Counted from the first letter of the stretch, positions 33,055 to 56,200 are shown. The stretch: 64,000 bases of DNA from Eudorina sp. 2006-703-Eu-15 (GCA_003117195.1 BDSI01000164.1:124001-188000), one strand, 5' to 3'. Numbers and translations: made by a program. Notes: generated from the sequence alone by a model not told the origin.

Positions 33055-34224
33055 GCGAGAGCTCAGGAATGTCAACCTGCCGGGTGTAACCGGACGCCCT
33101 GTGCGGTTTAAGAGGTGAGAGGATGGGAGGAGGACCGGCTCAGGGTCAACTCCGAGGACGGCCGCCTGGACGGACGCCCGATGCCTCCTCGTAAGAAGAT
33201 GTGCGCGCGCGTTGGGATCGGCGACCAACCCGAGGCAACGGGGAAGCCCTACCGCCTCACCCTCCTTCCCTCCCTTCGCTGCTTTGGGCGCTGAGCGGCT
33301 GCTGCCGCTGCAGCTCGGCGCCGGGAGGCCCTGACATGAGCGGCGCTGAGCGGCCGAATAGTGGCATCACAGCGCAACCCCCGCCTCGGCGAACCCCCCC
33401 ACCGGCATGTTGACAGACGCGCCACCGTGTATCACTTCCAGGTTGGTTCGGCCGAGTGTCCTCCGTCGGGCTTAACCATCCCCGCATACACACGCCCTCT
33501 GTACCTCTCCCTCACGCAGCATATGCCCCCCGCGTGTATGTATGTGCCTATGTGTGAGTGAGTGTGTATGTGTATGTATATATGTAGCGAATCGCAACGC
33601 TGCGGCGGCCGCAGCCAGCCGGCCGTCTCGCGCGGCACTCCCCCCCGCCCCCTGCCCCCGCTTCCCACCAACGCCCCCGCCGCTGCCTCGTCATCTGCTC
33701 ACATCAGCCAGAGGCAGCAGGAAAACTGCAAGCAAGACATGCATGTGGGAGCCGACAAAATGCTCCCCAAGCTGAAGGTGCGTTCACAAAATGCATTGCC
33801 ATCCATCCATCCATTCATCCGGGTAGAACCGGCCGACGACGTCCACAGCCGTCAAGCAAGTAATCAACTAGGTGGGGAGGGAGGTAGTGTGTACGGCATG
33901 TACGACATGCCTATCGATGCACAACACGAAAAGATAATCGAGCCATGTGAAGCACGCCCATGCATCCAGCGCGAATCAAAGAAGATGGGGTTGAACTGGA
34001 TGTCCACTATTAGCCCACGGTACAGCCGTTAAGTACAACTACCACCAATCGACGCAGCCCGCCTGCAGGTGCTGTGCTGGATGTACTGCACTATCCGCCT
34101 AAAGTGTGAGACGGGCGCTTCGAAGCGACGGGCGCTCGTGTTTTTGTTCGCAGTCGAGGTATCTCGGCCTACAATGTACGTCGCTAAACAGCTGGGCAAT
34201 GTCTGCACCTCAATGTGTGTGTGA
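33055..34224 (+). CDS. Possible 3' exons of an unrecognised plus-strand gene
   Basis: Three candidate exons with legal borders and matching phases: 33055-33114, 33708-33777 and 34069-34224, the last ending in a stop. They encode RELRNVNLPGVTGRPVRFK, then a charged segment QRQQENCKQDMHVGADKMLP, then VLCWMYCTIRLKCETGASKR and onward. I recognise no family. Other possible upstream exons are 30760-30798 (MKTDPAEPSKAHK, followed by GTAGGA) and a Leu/Gln-rich helical segment at about 31330-31410. The reading is tentative: another frame of the second and third exons also splices and ends in VLDVLHYPPKV. Transcript evidence is missing, so this may be a real lineage-specific gene or chance. Confidence 0.25.
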
Positions 34225-35600
34225 GCATATCCCTATGAACCTGAGACTGCCTACAGTGACTGTCCTCTAGCGCCTCTTATACTGGTTCACCTAGATTGCC
34301 TGTGTGCCTGCAATGCCGCATCCGCCCAAGCCGGGTGGGCCCTACGCTGCGCTAACTACAAAATACATACACACACGCGCCGGAAGCCGCCGAACAACCA
34401 CACCGGCGGGCGGGCCCCATAACATCACGCTAAACGACAGTTCACAGGATGCCGTACACTTCGGGCGTTGAAAAGACGGAAGCACAGAAACGCGGGACGA
34501 CACAGCACGCAACGACGGTCACAACCGCTGGCTGGACAGACGATCACGCAATGGGAAGAAGCATCAGTAGTTTCGTTCCAAACAGCAACCCTGCCGCCCG
34601 ACCGACCGGCCCTTTGCTTCAATATTTCGTGCGCTGCCTAGCTTGGCGGCAGTCGCGACGACGGATCGCTGCGGCCGCCGCAACGTCAGAGCGGGAGCGG
34701 GACGAGTGCTGGTCGCACGCCGTGGCATCGGCATCATCGGCATCGGAAGGGACCAGGACGCCAGCAACGCCAGCGAACCCATCCTGCCGGCCGTAGGACG
34801 TCTGTTAGAAAGCCTGACTGCCCCCTCCCCCCTGCCTGGAGCCCGCCCACTGGACCTCACGCGGCTGGCATCTCCCCCCGCCCGCCCGCTGCCAATCAGG
34901 CGCGGAAGCAGTCCCGATGCGACAGGAGGCCCTTACTTGTGCGGGCGGGCGGTGTAGGTCTGTAGGTCTGGGTCCGCGGACCGTCCGCCCACAGCTGTCA
35001 GGGGGGGGCCAGAGTGGGGCAGAGTAGCCTGCGACACGCTGCCGAGCCAGCAGCCTCCATGGATGACCAGCGTGCTGGAAAGCCGAATGGACCGCGGCTG
35101 CGGGGATGGATTGGACGTTAGACGCCCCGCCCCAACGCCCCGAGTTCGCCGTTCGCCCCGCCCACCGCGGCCGGGGCCGCAGGGAGCGCGACCACCGAGG
35201 CCGCCGAGTCATGCTTGGCCCGCGGGCGGGGGACAGGGCCCCCGGGCGGGGGCGCGGTTGCGCTCAGTCGGATGGAGGAGGAGGACCAACACTGGGGACC
35301 AAGGCGAGTCGATAGCATGTAGGAATTTCTCTACGGCCGTTGACACCTCAGGGACTGCATCGCCGCCGGAACAAGCTCTAGGCAGCAGGTGGACCGAAAC
35401 TGTCCGCTGCGCAACTGCCAAAACCCCAGCTGCGTCCACCTGCAAAGCTTGGGGTACTGTAGGCTATAACGACGTTAGACCCATGCCAAACATTAGCTGC
35501 CATCGATTGCAGGGCCCAGCGGCCCACGTAGAGGTCTTGGCGCCAGCCCGGAGTCCGGCAGCATCCGAGGAAACAAGACCGAAGCATACGTTGAGCTGAA
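34225..35600. other. No gene seen
   Basis: GC-rich sequence with overlapping open frames of Arg/Pro/Ala-rich composition on both strands, none with a recognisable motif or consistent splice sites. Confidence 0.5.
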
Positions 35601-38600
35601 CTCCAAAGAACGCAAGATAGGTGTATGTTCAGGTCCATGAGGAAAAGGTCCGTTTCGTCGAAAGTCCCAAACGTTGGTTTGCCTGCAAATGTCAGGATCC
35701 GTGTTCGAACAGGTCAGATACAATTTGGAGTATCGCCAACAGTCATGGTTGCCAAATTTGACGAACACATACGGTACTCTGAGGCCAAAGCCGCATCAAC
35801 TCGCGTACATGCGAGGTGATCCTGATCGATAGAAATTAAAACATGAATATTTGTCTCATGTGTTGCATGGCAACGCACGAGCAAATGAGTGAAACAGCCG
35901 CGGTAAGTTGTCGCCACTCAAGCATCCAATTGCTGTGTTTCAGATTTAACACACGCACACCTGTAAGGCACCGATGATGGCTCCGGTCGAAAACCTATAT
36001 CTGGGAACTTGCACGTGCATCGCGCATATTCACAGGACTGGTCGGGCCGAGGCTCCTCGGCGGTTGACCAGCAGGCTCCACTGTGCGGAACGCATTCGAT
36101 CGTAACCCCGCGGAATAAATCTTGGGCAAGAGCTCCTGTGGTACTGCGGTCACGCAGGGTGCGAGCTCAAGGGTCGTTAGGAGGTGACGAGGTGCGGACA
36201 TACCCTCAGACAGGAAACAAATTCCTCCCCCATAATTTCTTACCTGGCTTGAGTGCTGGCAGCGATCGACAAAGCTCCAGCAGCTGCTCGGGTGCGCTTG
36301 CTGAAAAGGCATCCATACTGACCTGTGGTTGCAAGGAACCTTAAAGACCTTGGAACAAAATACCCTGTCCGTTCCAGAACATTATGATCTTAAAGTGCTT
36401 GCTTCCCTAAACTTGTAAGACGACGCAACCGTACAACGGAGTGCACGACAAGCCTTGTCGTAACGTCGGACGTACACGATCGCGACTTGTAAGCTGGTTG
36501 CGGGGAATCATTTGACTAGCTGGACAATGTTTTTCATGTATTTATTATGTCAGGTCTTGATTGCCCAATTTACGCTAGGTTTCTAAAGTCAAACTCACTC
36601 AACAGGCTGAGACGTACTATGACGCTGTTATGTATATTTGACCAGTCATGCATCCATAAAATTATATTTATGGTGGAAAGCTACAGTACTTAATTACATG
36701 TCACGGGATGTTATGGTATAGGCGATTGGGCGCTTTGCGTTTTAATCGATATGTCCAAAAAACAATTATACCATATAAGAAACAAATTTCTTAGGGCATA
36801 CTTGCATAATGGGAGACTTAACCACCGGAGGACGCTTGTCACTTTTGATTCGCTGACTCGTCGTTGTGGAAGCAAGCTATTTTGTTTGTAATGAATGTCG
36901 CCCTTTGTATCGCATAACGGTTACGATATGAAATTACATGTTGGACCACCGACAAGGTAATGCTGACTACGGCCACACTCTAACAGCATTCAGACTAAAG
37001 TTTTTTCTGTTATGGATCCTATTTACGGCTTATTTATATTCCATGATAGCTGTTCTGTATGTGGTTTTGGGTGCAGCTGTCACAACTAGAGTGGCTTATG
37101 ACGGAGCAGCAGCTGCGTTCAGCTCAGGGGATGAGTGTGCGGGCATGTCATCATATGTTACATATTAGGCAGCTCCGTGCTCGCCAGAAACTCTGTAGGC
37201 ACGCGTACATAGTCCCTGTAAGCGTGTCGACATGCACACACACAGGTAGGCATATATATATGCAATACATACATGACAATCACGCTTCGAATCCTGGCTC
37301 CCTACAAAGTACCCAAATGATTCGGCGGGTCTGATGCGGCTGCCAGAAGAGGCAATCCTGGCGTGCGTCATCAGAAACCTGCTAGTGTGTGTGTTGCTTC
37401 GTCCGCTACGTACGTATGTATGACTGCATGACCCCTCTTCGGGTATCGGTGTGTGTGTGCGTGGTGGCTGGGTGCGCATTCCTTGGTAGCTAGGCTTGAT
37501 GAGATGCGATGCGGCATTATTATATGGATCGATTGCCCGGCCGGAACTAAGGGTCCACCTGGGTCCACGTACCTTCAACTAACGGTTTATGAATCATGCT
37601 AACCCTACCTCAAACTTGGTCCAGACGAAAGTATTACCGCACGCACCCGCTACGTATCATGTTGAGCTTGGTTTTATGGATAAATCTATACAGGAAAATT
37701 TAAACAGTTTGCTCGCATCGCCCCTCTACTGAGACAGCCAGACACAAATAATTTCATCTTTCCACTTTTTGGAGCCTGATTTGGGAAACGGGGCTATGAC
37801 CCATGTGCGGTCATGCATGTGTCGTCAACATGTGCATCTCATCTGTTATTGGCTCGTCCCTACCTCTCACGGGCCGGCCCCATCCAAAGTGTATACGCAA
37901 CATACACGCATGACATTTTGAGAGAGCATGTGATTATTTAGTGAATGATTGCGATAAATACTTCAGCCAAATAGCATGGCGATCATAGACGCAGGGATGG
38001 CGGACCTGCAGGGACGTGCGTGCCCGTGCGTTCTATTCATTCGTTGTTCGTTCCTAAATGATGGATGGACGACCGACACGCGTTCCTACATACGGCATTG
38101 CTTTGATATTAGAATTTTAATATATATATATATACCTATATATATACCGATACAGCGAAGAGCGAGCATCTAAGCAGACCTTTTCCTTGGCAACCGCGCA
38201 CGGGAGCCTTCCCACCACACCGCGCGCACGGTCGCATGAATGCGCGCGCGGGCTGGTTTGTTTCCATGTCGCCAGCCTCAAACACAAATTCACATTTTTT
38301 ATTTGCCTATCTAATATACTTGATTCTCCCTGACTCATAATTAAAACCCGAAAAACGAACTGGACAGCCTTGCTCCGTCCCTTTGAAACGTAGAGTCCTC
38401 CTAAGTGCATCTTTTAGCTGTTGCTCTGAGTGCGTGAACCGCTAGAAATTGACACGGTTTCTTATCTTAGAGGACTTGGGCCCTTGAGTCGGGCAGTCAT
38501 ATGTACGGTATTTATTAGTGCCAGTTAAGGAGGCCACAAATAAAGGACGGCCGGCGTGAAGGAGTGGTTTCTAGGGTTCTTCAAGCTACGTATGCATGTA

Positions 38601-39380
38601 CTTTCTTTGGGTGGCGGGTTACCGCGAGCGAGGCCGGCCTGTTAGTTCATAGGCCGGCCTGCCGGCCTGCCGGTAGCTGACCGGTAGGTGCCTAGCTGCC
38701 GAAACAAGACGACGGCGCGCGGCTTACTTTGTTTTCTTTAACTTCACTGTTTCGCAGGTGCCCTTGGATGAAGTCGGAGGATGTTTCATTAATACCCATG
38801 CATGAATGAAAGCAAGCGTAGATTTTGAAACCTTTGCAAGACGACTAGCTACTGTTTCGCGCTTTATCGGGCGGGTGTGCATGCTTTCTGCTAGCTGTTT
38901 CACTGCAGCAGATAGACGACCATCCAGCAGCCAGCCAGCCAGCGAGGCCGGCCGTTTCATACAGACACATTACACACACATATACTACATATACAGCGTG
39001 CATATATACTTGTTGCCGCAGCAAGTAAGCAAGCGGGTGCGTCCAGTGAGGCGCGCCTTCACTAGCTAGCTAGGCCGCCGAGCGACGTACGGATTCATCA
39101 TCACACGCAAGTCAGTCAGTGGCCACGCACGCTACGTGCACATCCGTGGCGGCCACCTGCAGCTCATGGCTGACTACGTAGCAAGACCGACAAGCAACTG
39201 CGTGCGGCGGCGGCCGCTGCAAGTTCCGTCAGCGGCAGCGAGCGACGACATTCAAGCATAAATAACGGAAGCTTATTTAAACTCGTCATGAATAGTGGTG
39301 TTTCTTAGTTTGGGACATGCGCATGTATGCGTGCGGGTACGGTACTCAGTTTACGAGGCACATGCGCCGAACTAACGCGA
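35600..39380. other. AT-rich, gene-free block
   Basis: Base composition drops sharply compared with the rest of the window, most clearly at 36350-37100 and 37570-38560, with stretches such as (TA)n at 38119-38150. The longest open frames are short and unlike any family; one at 36938-37168 is hydrophobic but starts at a non-ATG codon and has no support. No terminal repeats were recognised. The right part (38600-39250) has short tandem words such as gccggcct, ctagctag and gtcagtca. Confidence 0.6.
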
Positions 39381-42300
39381 TCACACAATGAACTTCTTTA
39401 GTGTTCATCTTAAATCACCCAAGATGGAGAGAATGCAAGTAACCCAGCGGGACTGCTGGGGACACCTAGGCGCAATCAGAGCGCAGGTGGCTGGGCAGTG
39501 TAGCGTTTGGTGCCAAAGGCTACTCGAGATGTTGTGCGGGTTCTTTGATATTTACTTACACTGTGTACGCTATGCCGTACGGTTGTTACATTCCCCCCCT
39601 GATGGGGACGTCCTCGGCCCTTCCCTGCGTCCTCGCACTGCGCACAACTCCACTCTTCCGTTCACCACCCTTGCTGCCTACCTGGGGTCTTTGCCAGGTC
39701 TTCGGGCTACGGGTGCAGCAACCTCCCGTGTCAGGTCATGTTGCGGCCTTCACATGCCTCCAGCCTCTTTGTGCAGGTTTTTTAGCACGACAGCGGCCAC
39801 CTAGGCCACCTGTGCCTGCAATGGCATGTCTCATTCCGTGTAAACTGGGCTCTGGCAGCACACGCTCCCCATCACGCTCTACAGGTCCGTCCAACACGTC
39901 AAAGACCCGGTGTATTCGGCGTAATTGGACCGGGCAGGACCGGGGGAGTCAACAACAGCTCACAAAGGCCGACATCGACACCGTTTTGGTGTCTATGGGC
40001 CTGGAAACCATCGTCTCGAATGGAAGAGAGCGATCTTGCAGCGGCGTGCGACCCAGACACCACCATCCTGTGCGTGCACCGTGAGGATGCGCTGCACCGG
40101 TGGGATAGCGGTGGGACAGCGTGCACGTTGGCAAGGTGCTGCCCTGGCCTTGCTTAGTTTGCACCACAACGTCAACAACCCGGCCATCTATCGTTTATTT
40201 CCGCCCTCGCTCCTCTCCACGGTCATTGCGCGCGCCTCCTTTGTGCCAATCCTTGCTTTGTGCGCGACAGCCGTGGCCTCGCTTCCTGCTGGTTCCCCTT
40301 AACTTCCTGCGGGACGCTCCACTTCTCTTTATTTGCTGCTCTGTCTTTCCGCCGACTTCGGCATGCTCTTCTACCGTGTCGCTTTGCCCGAATAATCCCA
40401 TCTGTTCACATGTGAGCAGCTTCACTTAAAATGTACAATATTTCCGAGGTTGCATAAAAGTAAGCGGCCTACATCCGTCGGTACGGTAGTGGATGGTTTG
40501 ATCGTACGTTGGGAGCTTGATTGGGACTTGCTATTAGTACGTTCCCTGTCCGTACCGCCGCACGTGATCGGTAACTCTTCCCGTCGATGCATATATGTCG
40601 CATGCCGCTTACTCATACGCAAGTTGCAATATCGCGTTGCCAACAGGTGCGTGCCACATATTGCTTAAAGTCGCGGCGTGGGACCACGGAGTGAGCGCAC
40701 CCGTTCTCCACCACAACGTAAAACGAAACCCTCCCAGACTACGACAAATTAGGATTTGTGACCGCACATATTTGGCCGGCATATTCTCAGTATCCCATAC
40801 GGAAATACGAGGTATTCAAATACGTACGATTGTTAGGCAAAATAGATAGAGGTAACGGTCGGTGACATTGTGTTAGGTAGGTACCACCGGTAGGTGTGCC
40901 ATTCTTACGTTAAGTATTCTGTAACCGACATACCGACCGGGACCTGGTCTAACCGACTCGGGGGCCCGTTGCCGGACCGACTGCTGTTTCTGTACTGCTG
41001 CGTGCTAACCTTCCTCGGTGCGACCTGCTGCTGCCGGGGCGGGCTGCTGCTAGTGCGACAGCGTCGTTCGCCGTTACACACCAAGTAACCCCCCACCACG
41101 CGCTTGCGCGCCGCTGGGGCACAGGGCAGATAATAAGCGGCAGGCAACAGGAACCGACGACGTCAGCATATTCTATATCGCATCGCATGAGCAACTGCTG
41201 ACGGGTGCAGATCCACGCCCGCCTGATACTCGCTTTGAACTCATCAACGTCGCGAGGCCGCAAGGCACAGACGCGGACGTACGGACACACGTCACAACCC
41301 TACCGGGCTCGGCTGCACTGCCCTGCCCTGCCGGTGCGTGGCGACCCGGTCGTCGCGGCGGCTCCGCTGCATCATGAGCCGTTCGTTGATTGTATACTTA
41401 CGACCTATCCGGCGACAATGCAGAACGACCATTCTGCTCTGTATGAACGTACGCTTCCGTATGCCCGGGGCTCAACTCTATTCGAATACCGTCGTCAAGA
41501 GGGATGTCCGAGAGTCCTCGTGCGGCACCCGCTCCGTATCACTCTCATTATGTACAAGGAGGCGGCTCGATTGAGTTGGCTGGGCTCGACGTCATTATTA
41601 CCTAGCTAGCTGGCTAGCTGGGCGCATGTATGTGGTCACATGTCGGCGCATACATGGCGGTGGGAGGAGGACGTCGCGCAGTCCCTTCGGGGCGGCACCT
41701 CGGCGGGTGGGGTGCGCCCCTTCCCCCAGGGGGGAAGAGGCGGAGATAGGGGTAAGCGGCGACCTAACCTGCGGACCAAACAAGGCGTACAGATAGAGGC
41801 GGCGGTGAGGATACGCAGCCGCGGTCCGAGAGACGTGGCCGCCTCCAGGACATACATCCCGGGGCGGGAGGAAAAGGGACAGCCGAGTTCCACCCTAGAG
41901 ACCTGTCAGGTGCCTCAGGGTCCTCGACTCGGCATCCATCCGCACCCGCACCCGGCATCCCGGCATCGCTCGGCGCCCTCTCCCTCCAGGACCAGGAGAG
42001 CCCCGCCAGCCTCATCCCAGCTGCAGCCTCATCAACGATGCGGATTCATGGCTGCCATCCAACAACCGTACCTCGCTGCCTAACTTGCGGAGCGGGCCTT
42101 CGAGCACCTCCCGCCGACAACCAACCAACGCCGCGAGCAACCAACGGCATCACTGGATAGGTAGCCCGGGTCAGAGCGACCTGCTGGCGCACGCACGGCC
42201 TCCACATGTGACCTACCGCCTCCAGGCCGGCGCCATGCACACGGGATCAGACCCGCCAAACCCGGGACCGCACCTGACCTCCCCTGAAGGCCCCGCATGA

Positions 42301-43367
42301 CTCCAGCTATATTACCATCAATCCTCCGCACTCGTGTCCCTACGACGTCCTGTCACCCCGGAGCACCCCTTCCCTCGCGGCCCCAAACGACCCGCGTCCC
42401 CATCCAGGGCGCTGGGCGGCTCAACTGCTGGAAAGTGGCTCCTAGTGCGCGCCCCAACCTGCGTCGGTGTGCGTCCCGGCGAATGGCAGCCCGTGTCGTC
42501 TTGCCCCCCTCACCCTGCCAGCTGACGGCTGAACTCCCCATCATCATCCATCATCGGCAGGTGGAGGCCCTGGCCGCAGACCTCTCCGCGTCAGCCCCTC
42601 CCGGGGGGCTCATCATCCGGGATGGACCCTCTCCTGCCTCGTCCGTCCGCCAGCTCCAACGCCAGCTCGCCGACTTCCGAGCGCCCTCTCATTTCCCCGC
42701 CCTCTCCTGTCCCCTCCCGACTTCCATCCCCTGCCAACACCAGCTGTCGGGGACAGTGGCGGACCCATCACGTGCGCCACATGCCAGCATGGGGCCGCCA
42801 GCAGCAGTCCCTCTTGCCCTGCCCTTGCCCCTGCCCCCACTCCCGCCTCAACCTCAACCTCAACCTCCGCCGGACCGGACCCGGACCCAGGCCCAGCGGG
42901 GTCGGGTCGGGTGAGGTCCGGTCGCGGCCGCATCTCCCCGTTCCACCCTGCCGGGTTCGCGGCAGCGTCCGCCACCGGCTATCCACACATAAACACACAC
43001 AGCGCATACACGCAGACCCACCCTCTCGCGCTCTCCCGCTACCCCTCCCCTCTCCATTTCTAGACCCCTTGACCCCTGCGGGAACCCCGTCCCCCCTCCT
43101 GATCGAGTCATCTCTTGGTTGGTTCCCGCCAACAGCACACGAGCGTCCGTCCGCCGCCTCCCCGGGCCCCTGACCCCACCGAACGACTGCGCTTACTTCC
43201 TCCCTCCCCCCGGCGGGCAGTCCGCCTCCCCGCAGCCCTGCTTTTTAAGCTTCCACCTTTCGCGTCGTGTCACACCACGTCGCGTCATGTCTGCTGCCCC
43301 CTCTCATCTCCCCTTCCCTTTTCCCTCAACCCCCCCCCACACACACAGACACGCACACGCAAGCCGC
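39381..43367. other. Unassigned region upstream of the ABCE1 3' end
   Basis: No gene I can name. Sub-stretches look weakly coding on the plus strand: about 39950-40130 (KADIDTVLVSMGLETI in one frame), about 41211-41285 after a gtgcag acceptor (IHARLILALNSSTSRGRK), and about 42562-42690 after a cggcag acceptor (VEALAADLSASAPPGGLIIR, then SVRQLQRQLADFRA). They do not join into a convincing chain. From about 42900 to 43367 the sequence should be ABCE1 3' UTR. 40400-41150 is AT-richer. Confidence 0.35.
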
Positions 43368-52129
<8,762 letters not shown>

Positions 52130-53272
52130 CCTGACAACTTTTCTTCCTTTGTAAGTTGTGTAAGCTGTAAAATTTTAAAGTAAGTAGCTACGTTTAACGT
52201 GGCCGTATGGCACTCGTCTCAGTGCACAAGTCCCACCCCAGCTGAGGTGTGATGAAAAAATTAACCCGGTCAATAGGCTGGCGCGCCCTGCCCAGCGCTC
52301 CTCGTGAAAGAGGGTGACAACTGCGCAGCACAGCCCAAAGAAAGAGGAATAGTTGCCGTATAAGCCGTACGCATTTCAAAGTGTCCAAAAAAACATCCTT
52401 GTAGTCACGGACGATATGAACATCGTATCATTGAACGAATTCTGTCTAGGTTCTCTGTCCTTCATGGTCTGTAAAATACTTTGAGATGTGGTCAAGGCGT
52501 AAACTGTAAACAGACAGGTGCAACGATCCTGCATCACACTCCATAGCGTCACAATATGATAAGGGCGTGCCCATACGTGCTGTGAAATTGGCAGTTGAAC
52601 AGGCATGCATGCCACCAGGCCCCGGGATGCGTTCCTATCATCCATTGTATAATACAATTCACCAAGCATCAACGGCACTCCTGCCTATCTTTCATCTTCT
52701 TGTGCTGCATCTCAACCTGTTGACCTCAACCTGCACAGTAACGACATTCGGCTTAGGCAACAACTTGACGCGACGTCTGGTGTCCCAACAGCTGACGGAC
52801 TCTCGCCGTGACAGAACACTCCATCACCACCCGATTGTTCGCTTCTCTGTTGCAGAACGTGTGGGTCCCCTCCTTCTCTCATGGGATTCAGTTTGACACG
52901 CCCTCGTGTTCAGAGCGGGGTTGAGGGACCCCGCTGTGCTCGTGACTGTTCGTCAACCTCATCATTAGCCATGCGATGGTGTCGATGACCTGCACAGATT
53001 CCATCTTGCCACTGAACCGACTCTCTTTGACGGGGCGTACGACAGCTGTGAAATCCACAGACTGGCTTGCCAAGGCGGCAAGGCCTGCTTCGTTGAAAGA
53101 GGTTCACAATTATTTGATATAAAGTCAACCATGCCATTCATTTGAATGGATGTTACGAACCAGCTTAACTGAAGGGGAGTCGATGAGACAATTTTTTGGT
53201 ACAATTTTGGCCTGACAGAAGACTAACAAGTTTGGATCGCTTGCAAAGTCGCCGCATGATTTCCAATGCGCA
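52130..53272. promoter_or_regulatory. Upstream region between ABCE1 and the next plus-strand gene
   Basis: About 1.1 kb between opposed start codons. AT-richer than its surroundings, no supported exon. A short sequence tttt...gtaagttgtgtaagctgtaa next to the ABCE1 start belongs to its 5' UTR. Confidence 0.45.
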
Positions 53273-56200
53273 ATGCTGCGAATAAACGCATCTCTGCCGT
53301 TTAAGCGTCGGTTTGGCGTTGAAGAGGACGATGACGACGATGAGCAGTTCCAAGTGGGGTACGCGGAGGACATCGATGAGCGGCGGGCCGAGCTGCTTCG
53401 CCGGCTGGATTTTAAGGCAAGGCTGGGATTTGACAGTCGTGAGAGCCCTTGCATTCCAACCAGGGGTGTACCGCTGACGATAGGCAGGAGTCATCATGGT
53501 CCTCTTCTGCATGGTTTCACAAGCGAATTCGACAGAGCGGCGGGCAGGACGGCGCTTGATACAAAACCCGCACTGCGGCCTGTCAATTGCCTGCATTTCC
53601 AGCTCGACCTTCGCTGAGCAGCCCTGTCCCCGTCTCGGCAGACCTCCGGCCCCGCCAAGCTCATCAATCCATGGGCGGCGCCCGCAGGTGCGGACTGTTC
53701 CACGTACTGGCGCAAAAGCAGTCTGAAGAAGCAACTGGAGCGCAGTAGTGACGCGGTGCAACCATTTTCAGGGCGGAAGCCCAGTGCGCCAGGGTGCGCC
53801 ACAAAGAGCAGCAGCAATGCACAGGCTGACCCAGATCACAGGCAGGCCTGCACAGGCTGACAGGCGAAACGCGACCCGGATGCAGCCAGGAATGAGGCAG
53901 GAAGCCTAACAATCGTTGCCGGAGCCTTGTTTTTCACCAGAGCCGTTACATCCTCCGTGCTGGCACTCCTCGCGCCCTGACCAACACAACCCCGTGCCTT
54001 CCCCCGCGATACTGCTGCTTGGCCCCCAGTTGCGGGGCCGCGGGCCTGTCCCCCCGAGGGCGCCCTCATGTTGGAAGCGGACCTGCAGGTGCGCGGACCG
54101 GGCGTGCAGGTACCCGTGGGCGCACACGCCGATCCGTGCGACTCCCCGGCACCCCAGGATTCCATATGAGGTGGTCGTTGTCTGGGATCGTGCAACACCC
54201 TGCTTTTCTGTTCGATGGGGCGTACAACCAGATGGTCGAGCCCTCCTGACCTGGGCTGGGGTGCGGGCCGTTTTGCCATGGGAGATGGAGCGCTGGTGCA
54301 GACGCCGCATAACATCAGCTGAGGAATTGAAGAGCTGGCCGCTGATGCCCTTTGCCTCTCTTAACCCCTCAACTTAACCCTCTCAACAACCACATGGGTT
54401 CCCCGCCGCCGCCAGCTGGATGGCGACGGCTCCGGGCCCAGCCAAGGTGGCGACGGCCCCGGCTGCGGTGGTCCCGCGCTTCCGGCGGGTCCGACCACTG
54501 CGACGACCACCACGGGCAGTGCTGCGGCGGTGGCGGACGTGGACCGACTGCTGCAGGTGGGCCGCCCGCCGCGCGCGAGTGTGGGCACGGTTTACCGACG
54601 CAGCTCAGATACCGGTAGCGCCCACCTGTCCGCTGGACCAGGTATTAGTACCCGTCCCAAGCGTGCCTGCCGGCATGCGACAGCAAAAACCCAGATCACT
54701 GCGGGTGCAAACCCGTCCGTGGATCTACCATTCTGGTCTCCAGTCTCAACCAGCCGACGGCTGGAAACCGAGGCTTTATAAACATCCTTGTAATGAATGA
54801 ATGAATAGCGTTACCCCAGTCAGTGCAGTCATCGGCTCGCAGGATCCAAGTGTGCCCATATGCCACCCGTTCCGCTCCTCGGGTTGCACCTTGTTCGTTA
54901 CGCTGGGCCGCGGCTGTCCTTCGGGAACCTTGTGACGCAGGACCTCGAGCGCTCCGCCGCTGGGGCAGTGGAGACTGGGGCCATCGGCGATGCAGCTCAC
55001 CGAATGGTCGCGGGTGCAGCGGAGGCGAGACCGACAGGCGGGGCTTCATATGGAGGTGGGATGCACAGTGCATTCAAACGGGCCGCGATTGAGGTGCAGA
55101 TATATTGATTGCGATGCGACTGGCACCGGCCCAGCCTGCTTGTACCGTCGCCGCACTTGGTTGTCGTCCATGACCGATCGGCGCTTGGGCGAGGGCTGCA
55201 GCTGCTAGCGTGCGTGTCGTACCGTACTGCATATCTGCATCGTGTGATGCTATTATCGCGGATGCGATGGAACAGCCTGCTGCAGCGGTCAAAGATACTC
55301 CGCCGCCTGTTGTGAACGAAAACTGCCACTCCCTGACGCGGCCCGCAAACCTGGCTGGGCCTGCGGCGCCGCCCTCCTCAGGAATCGGCACCACGCCTGC
55401 GCGCGCAGGGCCCCCGTTGCCGCTGCCGCAGTCGTCGGGCCAGCCGCCTGGACACCGCGGTCGAACAACGCCGGGGCCCGCGGCCGCGAGTCCCTATGCT
55501 GCGCTCCTGGGTACACCGGGGATTCCCGGCGCCTCGGGCGGCGGACGGCCGGGGCCCCTCGCCGGGACGCGGCCGTCACCGTTGCCGCGCTGTGCTGCAC
55601 CGAATCGCAGTGGCAATCGTCCGGGCGGTGGCGGCACCATGACGACGACGACGACGAGGCCGGCTGGCGGCGCTGGTGGTGGTGGGGGTTTGACGGGTTT
55701 GCTGTCGTTGCCGGGCAGCAGCAACAGCGCCCAGAAGGCGAAGAAGGCCAAGTTCGTCATCCGCGACGCGCAGGACCCCTCTGCGGCCACCGATGCGCGC
55801 GATGGAGGTGGTGGCGGAGGCGATGGCAGGCCGGCGCCAACTCAGCGGGATGGCGCATGTGCAGAAGTCGCGTCGGGCACGCAGATTGCTGGGGCCGGCA
55901 GCTCCGGGCTTGCAGGCAAGGAACTGGCTTCAGACGGGAGGCCGCTGATGTATGGGTCGTTGACACGGAACTTTGAATGTCCGCTACAGTCAAATTTTGG
56001 ACATTTCTGCCAGCCTGACTTACTCAGCACAGGCCAACCAGTCTACACCATCACTACCACCCACAGTTTCACACAGACGTTGCTTTCTCCAACTCACACA
56101 TAGTACGCAACTGCGATACTGCGTCATCCATTTCACCACTTGTTTTACGGCAGCTGACCACACGTCCTGCCGTTTCCATCTGCACCCCATGTCCTGCCCC

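Noticed and set aside
36938..37168. Hydrophobic 76-codon open frame in the AT-rich block
   Set aside because: Non-ATG start, no splice partner, no family; hydrophobicity is expected from T-rich codons.
37278..37303. tRNA T-arm-like sequence cttcgaatcctgg
   Set aside because: No matching acceptor, D or anticodon arms could be folded around it.
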